DNA from: JANYHF01 sp963732765
GTDB lineage: Bacteria > Pseudomonadota > Alphaproteobacteria > Rhizobiales > Hyphomicrobiaceae
Assembly (NCBI GenBank): GCA_963732765.1
Contig: CAVTAS010000010.1
Span: 868,001 to 932,000 of the forward strand
Direction: 5' to 3'
Length of the DNA stretch: 64,000 bases
In this document: positions 45,101 to 52,480 of the stretch, one piece after another
How the letters are laid out: each line of letters opens with the position of its first letter
Position numbering within the stretch: position 1 is the stretch's first letter
The notes under the pieces: generated by a model
Seen by the model: only the letters and a program-made list of their open reading frames with translations
What the model was told of the DNA's origin: nothing
The model's database searches: none
Program-made: the position numbers and the translations under genes

Positions 45101-45879
45101 AGTGGCAGCGGCGTCAGCGCAAACGCGCCGGCCGCTCGTGGCTGCCGTGGTCGCGCGATGTGACGCCACAAGCGCAGAGCCTGCCGGCGCCGGGACGGCC
45201 GAACCTGACGGTGGTAAAAGAGAGCGGCGGCGGCAGCGGACCCGCGCCAACGCAAAACGGCGAGCCGGTGCCGCGTTTGGCAGCGCCCGGCAGCTTGCCG
45301 CGACAACCGATCGAACTGAAGCTCGCACGGCGCGATGGCGCCCAGCTCGCCGCGACTGGCAGCCGTACGCCTGCACCCGACCTTGATTTCGCCTCGACCG
45401 AGCGCGTGATCGCCTGGGCCAAGCGCAACGCCTACAGCGATGTGGATCTGGCCTGGCTGCGGCTGCTGCTCAACCGCGACGAGTGCAGCCTGATGCAGGG
45501 TTATCTCGCCGAGATGCTGTCGCCGAGCATGATCGACGCTGCCGATGCTGAGGCGCTCAGCGAGCTGCCGTCCTTCCGCAAGGCGATCGAACCGATGGGG
45601 CTCGCGCCGGCCGAGACCGACGTGTTGCTGGCCGCGCTCAGCGCTTTGCACCAGTTGCAGAGCTTGAAGGAACACCTGGGCGCCACCTTGGGCGCACAAT
45701 CCTCAATGGGCACGATGTCGCCGGATCGCGAGCGCTACTTCGCTACGCTGCGCGATTTGCACAACTCCATCCGCCTGTTTGCCGGCGATACAGTCAGCGC
45801 CCACACGCTCTGGCCCGCAGCCATCGACACCTTGCGCCACTACGATAGCGAAGAGGGGCGGCGCAGGCTGGCGACGTAG
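42145..45879 (+). CDS. Large membrane and coiled-coil protein of unknown function with internal domain duplication
   Basis: The 1244-residue protein is not one I recognise. An N-terminal membrane domain has about seven hydrophobic segments (near residues 18-36, 76-95, 118-134, 149-170, 192-213, 242-258 and 272-296). A long charged region (about 370-535) is predicted coiled coil, with many Lys/Glu heptads. A further membrane segment lies at 695-718. Two C-terminal domains are repeats of each other: 743-832 and 889-985 share GFVSEVRV/DFTSEIDL, RRVLSAG/RSVLNTA and FFVRGELTEFLAKA/LYLVRPELTLCLAA, joined by an Arg/Glu-rich helix. A proline-rich linker and a helical C-terminus follow. Isolated gene. 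Confidence 0.85.
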   Translation: MQSAMRGLFGRIISSIINNLIVVLLPMLAAVAWMAERVVAQDASKLGTDAEAGSAAATSSTDVVRMTQAWASQNHFFLWIAYVSVASVVGLLLYRFSKTEAWANLRERLQHEMLGNWRLSLLAITSVALTMASGWTTWDGMTNFTGTPILSFLITLGIQGIMLIAAWLIGESFAVSLAGSSNGKIQSTPDKVLAVLSVILLAAAIYAVAMVALQRGTIEYIDSIIRRHKSELSLPIPTANFRILIALGVTALLTSFVVSQREIFQPYLRGLKAILMSLPIWLMFLACAFTSVFFSFDSLFSTIFPAGERERAAQLRTTNQVAGIVADLGVTIGKRQADTTESLFLSAEWKDYSERLNDIIVLARGAPEQIAALTRKELEDQQSVRAGLEERKATAQSQQVRLESRKEALLADVNKLKEESPPVAAEVDRLKTEVFKFDSEILAKKSEMKAEAGGVGGTLRAGQGPEWQKRKKEVDDLGTLKAISESQLKERAAQLKALRERIGGAEAELAQIDGEIGKLRGEKDVADKQMASVSADLPGGSLAATTQAMAVTGFTSLDEAFAQFRQRPERKTFEAVQQQCSALITVFDKVPALKADAVAKNVRCDPSVVAESAGRIFALNDGLLAFKERCSKPDSLPTTSVDDLMNFSQQCVQSSGLDSRDTANYRAAISSIGLNRDDKAHRFVVSWNAFLDGNRLAYLALAIAFALDGLVFMSGLFGANAVSSPLVRLPSAAQRSAADLEATMFAALRPDIYGSAKLVIDALHPIAPRDGFVSEVRVGDYDRITGASIRRVLSAGAQFGGVEPDLRRDGVFFVRGELTEFLAKACERELRTNPGVREAAEEARKVEAARHAEHERTRQAETDASRSGETERNMKDRELERRARALEPVLTAALIPGDIDDTESLFHASQRLLAQMRPSAAHVDFTSEIDLSEVESADKAFFRSVLNTAAARRAVERAHGTERELYLVRPELTLCLAAIRVRAYEEWQRRQRKRAGRSWLPWSRDVTPQAQSLPAPGRPNLTVVKESGGGSGPAPTQNGEPVPRLAAPGSLPRQPIELKLARRDGAQLAATGSRTPAPDLDFASTERVIAWAKRNAYSDVDLAWLRLLLNRDECSLMQGYLAEMLSPSMIDAADAEALSELPSFRKAIEPMGLAPAETDVLLAALSALHQLQSLKEHLGATLGAQSSMGTMSPDRERYFATLRDLHNSIRLFAGDTVSAHTLWPAAIDTLRHYDSEEGRRRLAT

Positions 45880-45895
45880 GCCAATACCCGCGCAC

Positions 45896-46192
45896 CTACC
45901 CGGTCGTCAGGTGCTTGCGGATCTGGTCGGAGAGTTTGCGGCGCAACGGCTCGGAATTGATGGGTTCCGTGGGCGCGGACCCCGTCGATTGCACTGGCTC
46001 GGCCACATCGGCCACCTTGTCGCGATAGAATTTTGCCGGGCGCAGATCGTCGAGTTCCAGCAACTCGAGATGTTCGGCGCCGTCCTTCTGCACCAGATAC
46101 AGCGTTCCGGTTCTGCCGACCACGCGCCCGCTCATGCGTCCGAGCCCGCCCGACACCTCAAAGCGCAAGCCAACCAGCACATCGTTGTCCAT
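45896..46192 (-). CDS. Small hypothetical protein
   Basis: The 98-residue product starts MDNDVLVGLRFEVSGGLGRM; the first 45 residues look like a small beta barrel (alternating hydrophobic strands with RVVGRTGTLYLVQKDG), followed by a linker and a basic helix ending LSDQIRKHLTTG. I know no family for it. It faces the large membrane-protein gene convergently with a 16-base gap and might be a chromatin- or RNA-binding-size protein; no function is assigned. Confidence 0.55.
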   Translation of the reverse strand: MDNDVLVGLRFEVSGGLGRMSGRVVGRTGTLYLVQKDGAEHLELLELDDLRPAKFYRDKVADVAEPVQSTGSAPTEPINSEPLRRKLSDQIRKHLTTG

Positions 46193-46236
46193 CGGAGCGC
46201 TCCTACGGGCAACGCCCGCTATCGGGCGTCACAAGG

Positions 46237-47433
46237 TCAGACCCTACCAGTTCCGTCGTAGCCATACAGCCAATCGTACTGCCCGAGCAATCGGGCGGGC
46301 GGCGTCAGGCGCAGCACGGCATTGCGCGCCAAGCCGGCTGGGCCGGTCAGGTGGTAGACAACGCCATTGCGTACCGAGGCCGCCGCGACGCGGATCACGC
46401 GGGGCCGGCGCAAGGCCTCGAAGCGGGCGAAGGCGGTTGCGGGATCGGTTGGCGAGGCAGCCAGCACGTCCGCCAGCGCCACCGCGTCCTCCAGCGCCAT
46501 CACCGCGCCCTGCGCCAGGAAGGGCAGGATGGGGTGGGCCGCATCGCCAATCCGCACCGTACACCCTTTCGCCCAAGCCCCGGTCTGCGGCTGTGCAAAT
46601 ACCGTCCAACGCCGCCAGCTGGGCGCGCGGCTCAGTAACGCACGCAGCTTGGGAGACAATCGCGACACGTGCGGCGTCAGGTCTGCGACGGCGCCCGGCT
46701 GGTCCCAATCCTCGAATGCTGACGAGCTCTGCACAATGGCGACCATGTTGAGCAGCGCCCCGCCCGCAACCGGATAGTGCACCACATGCGCCGTGCGGCC
46801 AAGCCAGAGGCCGACGCCGTCGCCGGAGAACAGTTTAGACGGATCATTCTCTTGCGAACGCGGCAGGGTCGCACGATAAGCCGCATAACCTGTAGGCGCC
46901 GGCGGGTGCGCGCCCTGCCATGCTCCGACGCGCGACCACAGACCGTCGGTCCCGATCAGAGCCGCGCCGGACCCATGCCGACCGTCGGCGGACGTTACCT
47001 CGATACCCTCACTATGCTCTGCGATCCCGGCGAGGTCGAAACCGAACTCGATGGTCACACCCGGAGCGTTCCGAGCGGCCTTCAGGAGCACCCTTTGCAA
47101 GTCTGCGCGCAGCAGCGTGAGATAGGGCGCGCGATGGTGACGTTCAATCTGCGCGCCCAGCGGCAGAGTGGTCAGCCGGGCACCGCTCTGTCCGTCGTAG
47201 ATGGCAATCGCGTCCGGCCTGAAGGCCACCGCCTCGACCGCCGCGCGCACACCCAGTGCGCCAAGCGCCTTGACGCCATTGGGACCGATCTGGATGCCCG
47301 CGCCGGCCTCGGATAATTCGCTGCGCTTTTCAAGGACGCGGACCGCAAAACCCTTGGCCGACAGCGCTATGGCCGTGGCCAGTCCAGCAATCCCGGCGCC
47401 GGCAATCAGCAACGGAGGGCGCGCGCCTGCCAC
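46237..47433 (-). CDS. FAD-dependent aromatic-type monooxygenase (group A)
   Basis: The 398-residue flavoprotein resembles salicylate/3-hydroxybenzoate-type hydroxylases: N-terminal PLLIAGAGIAGLATAIALS (GxGxxG FAD site), a central ALIGTDGLWSRV (DG motif) and RIGDAAHPILPFLAQGAVMA (GD motif with the flavin-binding AQG). It would insert oxygen into an aromatic ring using NAD(P)H; the substrate is unknown. The start is uncertain: GTG at 47433 (12 bases after the upstream stop, with CAGGG before it) is taken; TTG at 47448 and GTG at 47478 are alternatives. It is cotranscribed with the zinc-finger gene upstream. Confidence 0.85.
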   Translation of the reverse strand: MAGARPPLLIAGAGIAGLATAIALSAKGFAVRVLEKRSELSEAGAGIQIGPNGVKALGALGVRAAVEAVAFRPDAIAIYDGQSGARLTTLPLGAQIERHHRAPYLTLLRADLQRVLLKAARNAPGVTIEFGFDLAGIAEHSEGIEVTSADGRHGSGAALIGTDGLWSRVGAWQGAHPPAPTGYAAYRATLPRSQENDPSKLFSGDGVGLWLGRTAHVVHYPVAGGALLNMVAIVQSSSAFEDWDQPGAVADLTPHVSRLSPKLRALLSRAPSWRRWTVFAQPQTGAWAKGCTVRIGDAAHPILPFLAQGAVMALEDAVALADVLAASPTDPATAFARFEALRRPRVIRVAAASVRNGVVYHLTGPAGLARNAVLRLTPPARLLGQYDWLYGYDGTGRV

Positions 47434-47444
47434 ATCGGCCCTGC

Positions 47445-47696
47445 TCAAGCCGCCTTCTGCGCGGCCGTGAACAGGCACCCCGGCGGATCGGTCTCGGTGG
47501 CTTTCAGCTTGCCGTCATGCACGTAGTGGGTCGAGCAATAGGGGCAGATCGTCTCCTCGTCCGCCCCCATGTCCAAATAGACATGCGGGTGATCGAACGG
47601 CGGGCGAGCGCCCATGCACTGGAACTCCTTGACGCCAATGGCGATCTTGGCCGCGCCCAGGTCATTGCAGAAATGGGGTACGAGCGCGCCCGCCAT
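47445..47696 (-). CDS. zf-CHCC zinc-finger protein (NDUFS6-like)
   Basis: The 83-residue protein contains CMGARPPFDHPHVYLDMG followed by ICPYCSTHYVH, with Cys, His, Cys and Cys as zinc ligands, the pattern of the zf-CHCC family. In eukaryotes the relative NDUFS6 is a complex I accessory subunit, and alphaproteobacteria have a homologue. Start ATG at 47696. It precedes the FAD monooxygenase gene in one transcription unit. The GGGGACAGT palindrome lies immediately upstream, from 47716. Confidence 0.85.
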   Translation of the reverse strand: MAGALVPHFCNDLGAAKIAIGVKEFQCMGARPPFDHPHVYLDMGADEETICPYCSTHYVHDGKLKATETDPPGCLFTAAQKAA

Positions 47697-47715
47697 GGTA
47701 GTGTTCCTTTGTCCT

Positions 47716-47823
47716 AAAACGGGTAGGAAAACGGGGACAGTTTACCTATTTCTACGACAGATCTTCGTTCTTGTGGCAGCGGTGAGGAAATAGGTAAACT
47801 GTCCCCGTTTTCCCGCCCGTTTT
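47716..47823. repeat. Palindromic element, GGGGACAGT family, copy B
   Basis: Arms of 37-38 bases (47716-47752 and 47786-47823) pair with two mismatches around a 33-base loop; the core reads ACGGGGACAGTTTACC on one arm. It fills the space between the divergent zinc-finger and alpha/beta-hydrolase genes. Confidence 0.9.
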
Positions 47824-47849
47824 CTATCGAACCATCATAGGAGCCTTTT

Positions 47850-48626
47850 GTGGCACTCCAGATGCAGCATTTCAACTCAGGCGGCGTGGACATCGCCTTC
47901 ATCGACGAGGGAGCAGGCGAACCGGGCAAACTGCCGGTGCTGCTGATTCACGGCTTTGCCTCCAATGTGGTCGCCAACTGGATCGATCCGGGCTGGGTGC
48001 GCACGCTCAACCGGGCCGGCTACCGAGTGGTGGCGCTGGACAATCGCGGCCATGGCCAGAGCGCCAAGTTGTATGAGGAAGCCGCCTACGGGCCACGCCT
48101 GATGGCCGGGGATGCGCAGGGGTTACTGGATCACCTCGGGATCGCGCAAGCCCATGTCATGGGCTATTCCATGGGCGCACGGGTGACGGCGTTTCTGTCG
48201 TTGATGCACCCCGCGCGCGTGCGCTCCGCCGCGTTCGGCGGGCTAGGCATCAACATGATCCGGGGCCTGGCGGGGACGCGGCCGATCGCCAATGCCCTGC
48301 TGGCGCCCTCACTGGCCGATGTCACCAACGCCACCGCACGCACGTTCCGCGCCTTCGCAGAATCGACTGGTAGCGACCTGAAGGCTCTGGCAGCTTGCAT
48401 CTTATCCAGCCGCGAACCGATCACGCCGGAAATGATCGGGGCGCTGACGCAGCCCGTACTGGTGGCCGTGGGCGATCAGGACGTAATAGGCGGCCCGGCC
48501 GGAGACCTGGCGGCGCTGATCCCGGGGGCAGAGGCCTTCGTGATCGAAGGCCGCGACCACATGCGCGCCGTTGGCGATCACCGCTACAAGGAGGCGGTGC
48601 TGCGGTTTCTCGAGCGGGTGGGGTAA
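47850..48626 (+). CDS. Alpha/beta-fold hydrolase
   Basis: The 258-residue protein has the oxyanion LLIHGFASNVVANW, strand DNRGHGQSAK, the nucleophile elbow GYSMGA (about residues 107-112), an acid in AVGDQDVIGG and the catalytic His in GRDHMRAVGD. The usual catalytic triad is complete. Related proteins are esterases, lactonases or dienelactone-type hydrolases; the substrate is unknown. GTG start at 47850 with TAGGAGCC upstream. It is only 26 bases from the palindrome copy B. Confidence 0.88.
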   Translation: MALQMQHFNSGGVDIAFIDEGAGEPGKLPVLLIHGFASNVVANWIDPGWVRTLNRAGYRVVALDNRGHGQSAKLYEEAAYGPRLMAGDAQGLLDHLGIAQAHVMGYSMGARVTAFLSLMHPARVRSAAFGGLGINMIRGLAGTRPIANALLAPSLADVTNATARTFRAFAESTGSDLKALAACILSSREPITPEMIGALTQPVLVAVGDQDVIGGPAGDLAALIPGAEAFVIEGRDHMRAVGDHRYKEAVLRFLERVG

Positions 48627-48710
48627 CTGAGCGACCATGGCCACCATCAACTCGTGGCGCTAGACTGCTGGCTCTAGATTCGCCCGCACCTCACCAAGGA
48701 CCCCCGCGCC

Positions 48711-49760
48711 ATGGAGCTTGGCATCTACTCCTTCGTCGAGACGCCGCCGGGGCCGCCCGAGGGGTGGGCCGAGCGGACGCGCCTGCGGTTTGCCCAGATG
48801 CTGGAAGAGGCGGAACTGGCCGACCGGCTCGGCCTCGACGTGTTTGGCATCGGCGAACACCACCGGGCCGACTTTGGCGCATCGGCCCCGCCCGTCATGC
48901 TGGCGGCGGTGGCGGCGCGCACCAAGCGCATCCGGCTGACCAGCGCGGTAACTGTTCTGTCATCGGACGATCCGGTGCGCGTCTATCAGCAGTTCGCCAC
49001 GCTCGATCTGCTCTCGAACGGGCGCGCCGAAGTGATGGCCGGACGCGGTTCGTTCATCGAATTGTTCCCGCTGTTCGGCTTCAATCTCAATCAGTACGAC
49101 GATCTGTTTGCCGAGCGGCTGGAGCTGCTGCTGGAAATCCGCGCCAAGGAGCGCGTGACCTGGAAAGGCGCCCTGCGCGCGCCGCTCAAAGACCAGCCGG
49201 TTTATCCGCGTGCGTTGCAAAATCCGTTGCCCGTGTGGATCGCGGTGGGCGGCACACCGGAATCGGTGGCGCGGGCGGGTTACCTCGGGCTGCCGCTGGC
49301 CATCGCCATCATCGGCGGGCAGCCGGAGCGGTTTGCGCCGCTGGTGCATCTGTATAGAGAGGCTGCCGAACAAGGCGGGCACGATCCTGCGACGCTTCCC
49401 GTCGGCATCAACGCGCATGGCTTCCTCGCCGATACCCGAGAGGCCGCCGCCGACGCCTTCTATCCGACCTATCGCCAGTCCATGGACCGCATCGGGCGCG
49501 AGCGCGGTTGGCCGCCGGGCAACCGCGCGCAATTCAAGCACGGCATGGCCCCAAACGGGCATCTGTTGATCGGCTCGCCCGACCAAGTGATCGAGAAGAT
49601 CCTCACCCAGTACAAGTTTTTCGGCAATGCGCGCTACCTGATGCAGATGACGGTCGGCAACGTCGACCACGACAAGCTGCTGCGTTCGATCGAGCTGTTC
49701 GCGACCAAGGTTGCGCCGGCCGTGCGGGCGGCGACCTTGAAACCGGTGGTGAAATCGTAG
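48711..49760 (+). CDS. LLM-class flavin-dependent oxidoreductase (luciferase-like)
   Basis: The 349-residue protein has the luciferase-like monooxygenase TIM barrel: MELGIYSFVETPPGPP, LDVFGIGEHHRADFG, RTKRIRLTSAVTVLSSDDPV (F420/FMN site), LLSNGRAEVMAGRGSF, and ARAGYLGLPLAIAI. It would use reduced flavin; substrate unknown. It lies 84 bases after the alpha/beta hydrolase on the same strand. Its stop codon TAG is the TAG of the palindromic repeat that begins at 49757. Confidence 0.9.
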   Translation: MELGIYSFVETPPGPPEGWAERTRLRFAQMLEEAELADRLGLDVFGIGEHHRADFGASAPPVMLAAVAARTKRIRLTSAVTVLSSDDPVRVYQQFATLDLLSNGRAEVMAGRGSFIELFPLFGFNLNQYDDLFAERLELLLEIRAKERVTWKGALRAPLKDQPVYPRALQNPLPVWIAVGGTPESVARAGYLGLPLAIAIIGGQPERFAPLVHLYREAAEQGGHDPATLPVGINAHGFLADTREAAADAFYPTYRQSMDRIGRERGWPPGNRAQFKHGMAPNGHLLIGSPDQVIEKILTQYKFFGNARYLMQMTVGNVDHDKLLRSIELFATKVAPAVRAATLKPVVKS

Positions 49761-49829
49761 GGGCGACCCGTGGGTCGCCCTCGGGCAGCGGGCCGTGTCG
49801 CACGAGGGCGACAAACGGGTCGCCCCTAC
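49757..49829. repeat. Palindromic element, GTAGGGGCGACCC family, copy 2
   Basis: A 27-base inverted repeat (49757-49783 and 49803-49829) with ends GTAGGGGCGACCC and GGGTCGCCCCTAC and a 19-base loop. Better conserved than copy 1 at 19365. Confidence 0.85.
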
Positions 49830-49870
49830 AATCCGCCTACAAATCACTTTCGCTCATTTGAGAGGTCCCC

Positions 49871-52180
49871 ATGAAATCCATCCCCGAGCGCATCGCCGCC
49901 GAACTGAATTGCGCGGTTGCGCAAGTCGACGCGACCATCGAACTCCTGAAGGAAGGCGCCACCGTCCCCTTCATCGCGCGCTACCGCAAGGAGAAGACTG
50001 GCGGGCTGGACGATACGCAGTTGCGCAAGCTGGAGGAGCGGCTGGGCTATCTCACCGAACTCGAAGAGCGGCGCGCGGCGGTGCTGGCGAGCATCGAGGA
50101 GCAGGGCAAGATGACGCCAGAGTTGAAGCGCGCCATCGAGGCGGCCGAGACCAAGGTGGTGCTTGAAGATCTCTACGCACCCTATAAGGTCAAGCGCCGC
50201 ACCAAGGCGATGATCGCGCGCGAGGCCGGGCTGGAGCCGCTGGCCCTGGCGTTGCTGGCCGATCCCTCGCTCGCCCCCAAGGCCGAGGCCAAGAAGTACA
50301 TCAACCAGGAGAAGGACATCGCCACGTCCGACGCGGCGCTGGACGGCGCGCGCCACATCCTGATGGAGAAATTCGCCGAGGACGCCAATCTGGTCGGCAC
50401 TCTGCGCGAGCGGCTGTGGTCCGGAGGCAAGCTCACGTCCACAGCCATTCGCGGCAAGCGAACCGAAGGTGAGAAGTTTACGGACTATTTCGAGTTCTCG
50501 CAAACTCCGAAGGATCTTCCCTCGCACCGCATCCTGGCCATGCTGCGGGGCCGCAACGAGGGCATCCTCAAGCTCGACATCGATGTGCGGGTGGCCGAGG
50601 ATCAGCCACATCCGTTCGTTGGCGCCATCATGGCGGCCAACAACATCGCGGACAAGGGCCGGCCTGCCGACGCCTGGCTCGCCGATACCGCGCGGCTGAC
50701 CTGGAAGTCCAAACTCTCGACCTCGCTGGAAACCGACCTGATCGGCCAGCTGAAGGAGCGCGCCGATACCGAAGCCATCCGCATTTTCGCGTCCAACCTG
50801 AAGGATCTGCTGCTGGCCGCCCCCGCCGGGCCGCGCGTGACGCTGGGCCTCGATCCCGGCATCCGCACCGGCGTGAAAGTTGCCGTAACAGCCGAGACCG
50901 GTAAGGTGCTCGATACCACCGTTGTTTATCCGCATGACCCCAAGCGCGACTGGGCGGGATCGCTGGCGACGCTGGGCGCGCTGTGCATCCGGCACAAGGT
51001 GACGCTGATCAGCATCGGCAACGGCACCGGCAGCCGCGAGACCGACAAGCTGGTGGGGGAGTTGCTGGCCAAACTGCCGGAGCTGAAGATCAGCAAACTG
51101 ATGGTGTCGGAGGCGGGCGCCTCGGTCTATTCGGCAAGCGAACTGGCAGCCAAGGAATTCCCGGATCTGGACGTGACGTTGCGCGGCGCCATCTCGATCG
51201 CGCGCCGCCTGCAGGACCCGCTGGCCGAACTGGTGAAGATCGAGCCGAAAGCCATCGGTGTTGGTCAGTACCAGCACGATGTGGATCAGCCGCAACTGGC
51301 CAAGTCGCTGGACGCCACGGTGGAAGATTGCGTGAACGCGGTCGGCGTCGATGTGAACACGGCGTCGGCTCCGCTGCTGGCGCGTGTGTCAGGCCTGAAC
51401 CAGACGCTGGCCAACAACATCGTCGCCTTCCGGGACGAGAACGGCGCCTTCAAGACCCGCACGGCCCTGAAGAAAGTGCCGCGGCTGGGGCCGAAGGCCT
51501 TCGAGCAGGCGGCGGGATTCCTGCGCATTCTCGGCGCGCCCAATCCACTCGATGGATCATCCGTGCACCCTGAAGCCTATCCGGTGGCCGAGAAGATCGC
51601 CAAGCAATCCGGGCGCACATTGCAGTCGATCATCGGCGACAAGGCGTTCCTGAAAACGCTCCGTCCCGAGACGTTCGCGGATGGAGACTTCGGCGTGCCG
51701 ACCGTCAAGGACATCCTGGCCGAACTGGAAAAGCCCGGCCGCGACCCGCGCCCCGAGTTCAAGACTGCGACCTTCAAGGATGGCGTGGAAGAGATCGGCG
51801 ATCTCAAGGTGGGCATGCAGCTGGAAGGGGTCGTCACCAACGTCGCGGCTTTCGGCGCCTTCGTCGATATCGGCGTGCATCAGGACGGATTGGTGCATGT
51901 GTCCGAGATGGCCGACCAATTCATCAAAGACCCGCGCGAGGTGGTGAAAGCCGGCGACGTGGTGAAAGTGCGGGTAAAGGAGGTCGACAAGGGCCGCAAG
52001 CGCATCGCGCTGACGATGAAGTCGGGTGCTGTCGAGACGGGTGCGGATCATGCCGGGCGCGGGACGGGCGGCAAGGCGCCGGCGCCGCAGAAGATGCAGT
52101 CTGGGTCGGCGCCGAGCGCCGCAAAGGACGCGGACGGACCGTTCGCGGCAGCGCTCAAGCGGGCGCAGGAACGGAAGTGA
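49871..52180 (+). CDS. tex: Tex-family transcription accessory / RNA-binding protein
   Basis: The 769-residue protein matches Tex from end to end: N-terminal helical part with VPFIARYRKEKTGGLDDTQL, YqgF-like nuclease domain (TLGLDPGIRTGVKVAV), helix-hairpin-helix KVPRLGPKAFEQAAGFLRI, and an S1 RNA-binding domain near the end (LEGVVTNVAAFGAFVDIGVH, then GLVHVSEMA). The C-terminal ~60 residues are low-complexity Gly/Ala/Lys. Tex is a conserved nucleic-acid-binding factor. Start ATG at 49871 behind GAGAGGTCCCC. It is monocistronic and ends six bases before a mosaic repeat. Confidence 0.95.
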   Translation: MKSIPERIAAELNCAVAQVDATIELLKEGATVPFIARYRKEKTGGLDDTQLRKLEERLGYLTELEERRAAVLASIEEQGKMTPELKRAIEAAETKVVLEDLYAPYKVKRRTKAMIAREAGLEPLALALLADPSLAPKAEAKKYINQEKDIATSDAALDGARHILMEKFAEDANLVGTLRERLWSGGKLTSTAIRGKRTEGEKFTDYFEFSQTPKDLPSHRILAMLRGRNEGILKLDIDVRVAEDQPHPFVGAIMAANNIADKGRPADAWLADTARLTWKSKLSTSLETDLIGQLKERADTEAIRIFASNLKDLLLAAPAGPRVTLGLDPGIRTGVKVAVTAETGKVLDTTVVYPHDPKRDWAGSLATLGALCIRHKVTLISIGNGTGSRETDKLVGELLAKLPELKISKLMVSEAGASVYSASELAAKEFPDLDVTLRGAISIARRLQDPLAELVKIEPKAIGVGQYQHDVDQPQLAKSLDATVEDCVNAVGVDVNTASAPLLARVSGLNQTLANNIVAFRDENGAFKTRTALKKVPRLGPKAFEQAAGFLRILGAPNPLDGSSVHPEAYPVAEKIAKQSGRTLQSIIGDKAFLKTLRPETFADGDFGVPTVKDILAELEKPGRDPRPEFKTATFKDGVEEIGDLKVGMQLEGVVTNVAAFGAFVDIGVHQDGLVHVSEMADQFIKDPREVVKAGDVVKVRVKEVDKGRKRIALTMKSGAVETGADHAGRGTGGKAPAPQKMQSGSAPSAAKDADGPFAAALKRAQERK

Positions 52181-52185
52181 ACTCC

Positions 52186-52372
52186 CTTCTTCCCCGCCAC
52201 TTCGAGGGGGAGAAGGTGGCCGCCGAGGCGCCATAACGCCGAGGAGTCAAGGCCGGATGAGGGGCAGGAATTTGCTCTGTGTACGTAGCACGAGTTGCAC
52301 CACGCGCACGGAGCAAGCGGCTGCCCCTCACCCGCCGCTCTTTCCTCGGCTTCGCCTCGGGCGATAAACGGG
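52186..52372. repeat. Mosaic palindromic repeat, GAGGGGCAGCCGC family, copy 4 (diverged)
   Basis: Contains TCTTCCCCG...GGGGGAGAAGG (52187-52216), GGATGAGGGGCAGGAATTTG and CGGAGCAAGCGGCTGCCCCT, ending in TCGGGCGATAAACG, where it abuts the GGGGACAGT element copy C. Confidence 0.75.
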
Positions 52373-52386
52373 GATAAACGGGACAG

Positions 52387-52480
52387 GATAAACGGGGACA
52401 GTGTACTTATATCGCCGACAACAACTCGCCCACAAGTTGACACTGCCTTGGGCGATATAAGTACACTGTCCCCGTTTATC
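52387..52480. repeat. Palindromic element, GGGGACAGT family, copy C
   Basis: Perfect 30-base arms (52387-52416 and 52451-52480) start GATAAACGGGGACAGTGTAC and enclose a 34-base loop. Two partial direct copies of GATAAACGGG stand just before the left arm (52363-52386). The stop codon of the flavoprotein gene uses the GA at the outer edge of the right arm. Confidence 0.95.

Noticed and set aside
52361..52386. Two GATAAACGGG direct repeats as an origin-type iteron
   Set aside because: Only two or three copies directly before the hairpin arm; better explained as partial duplication of the element end.
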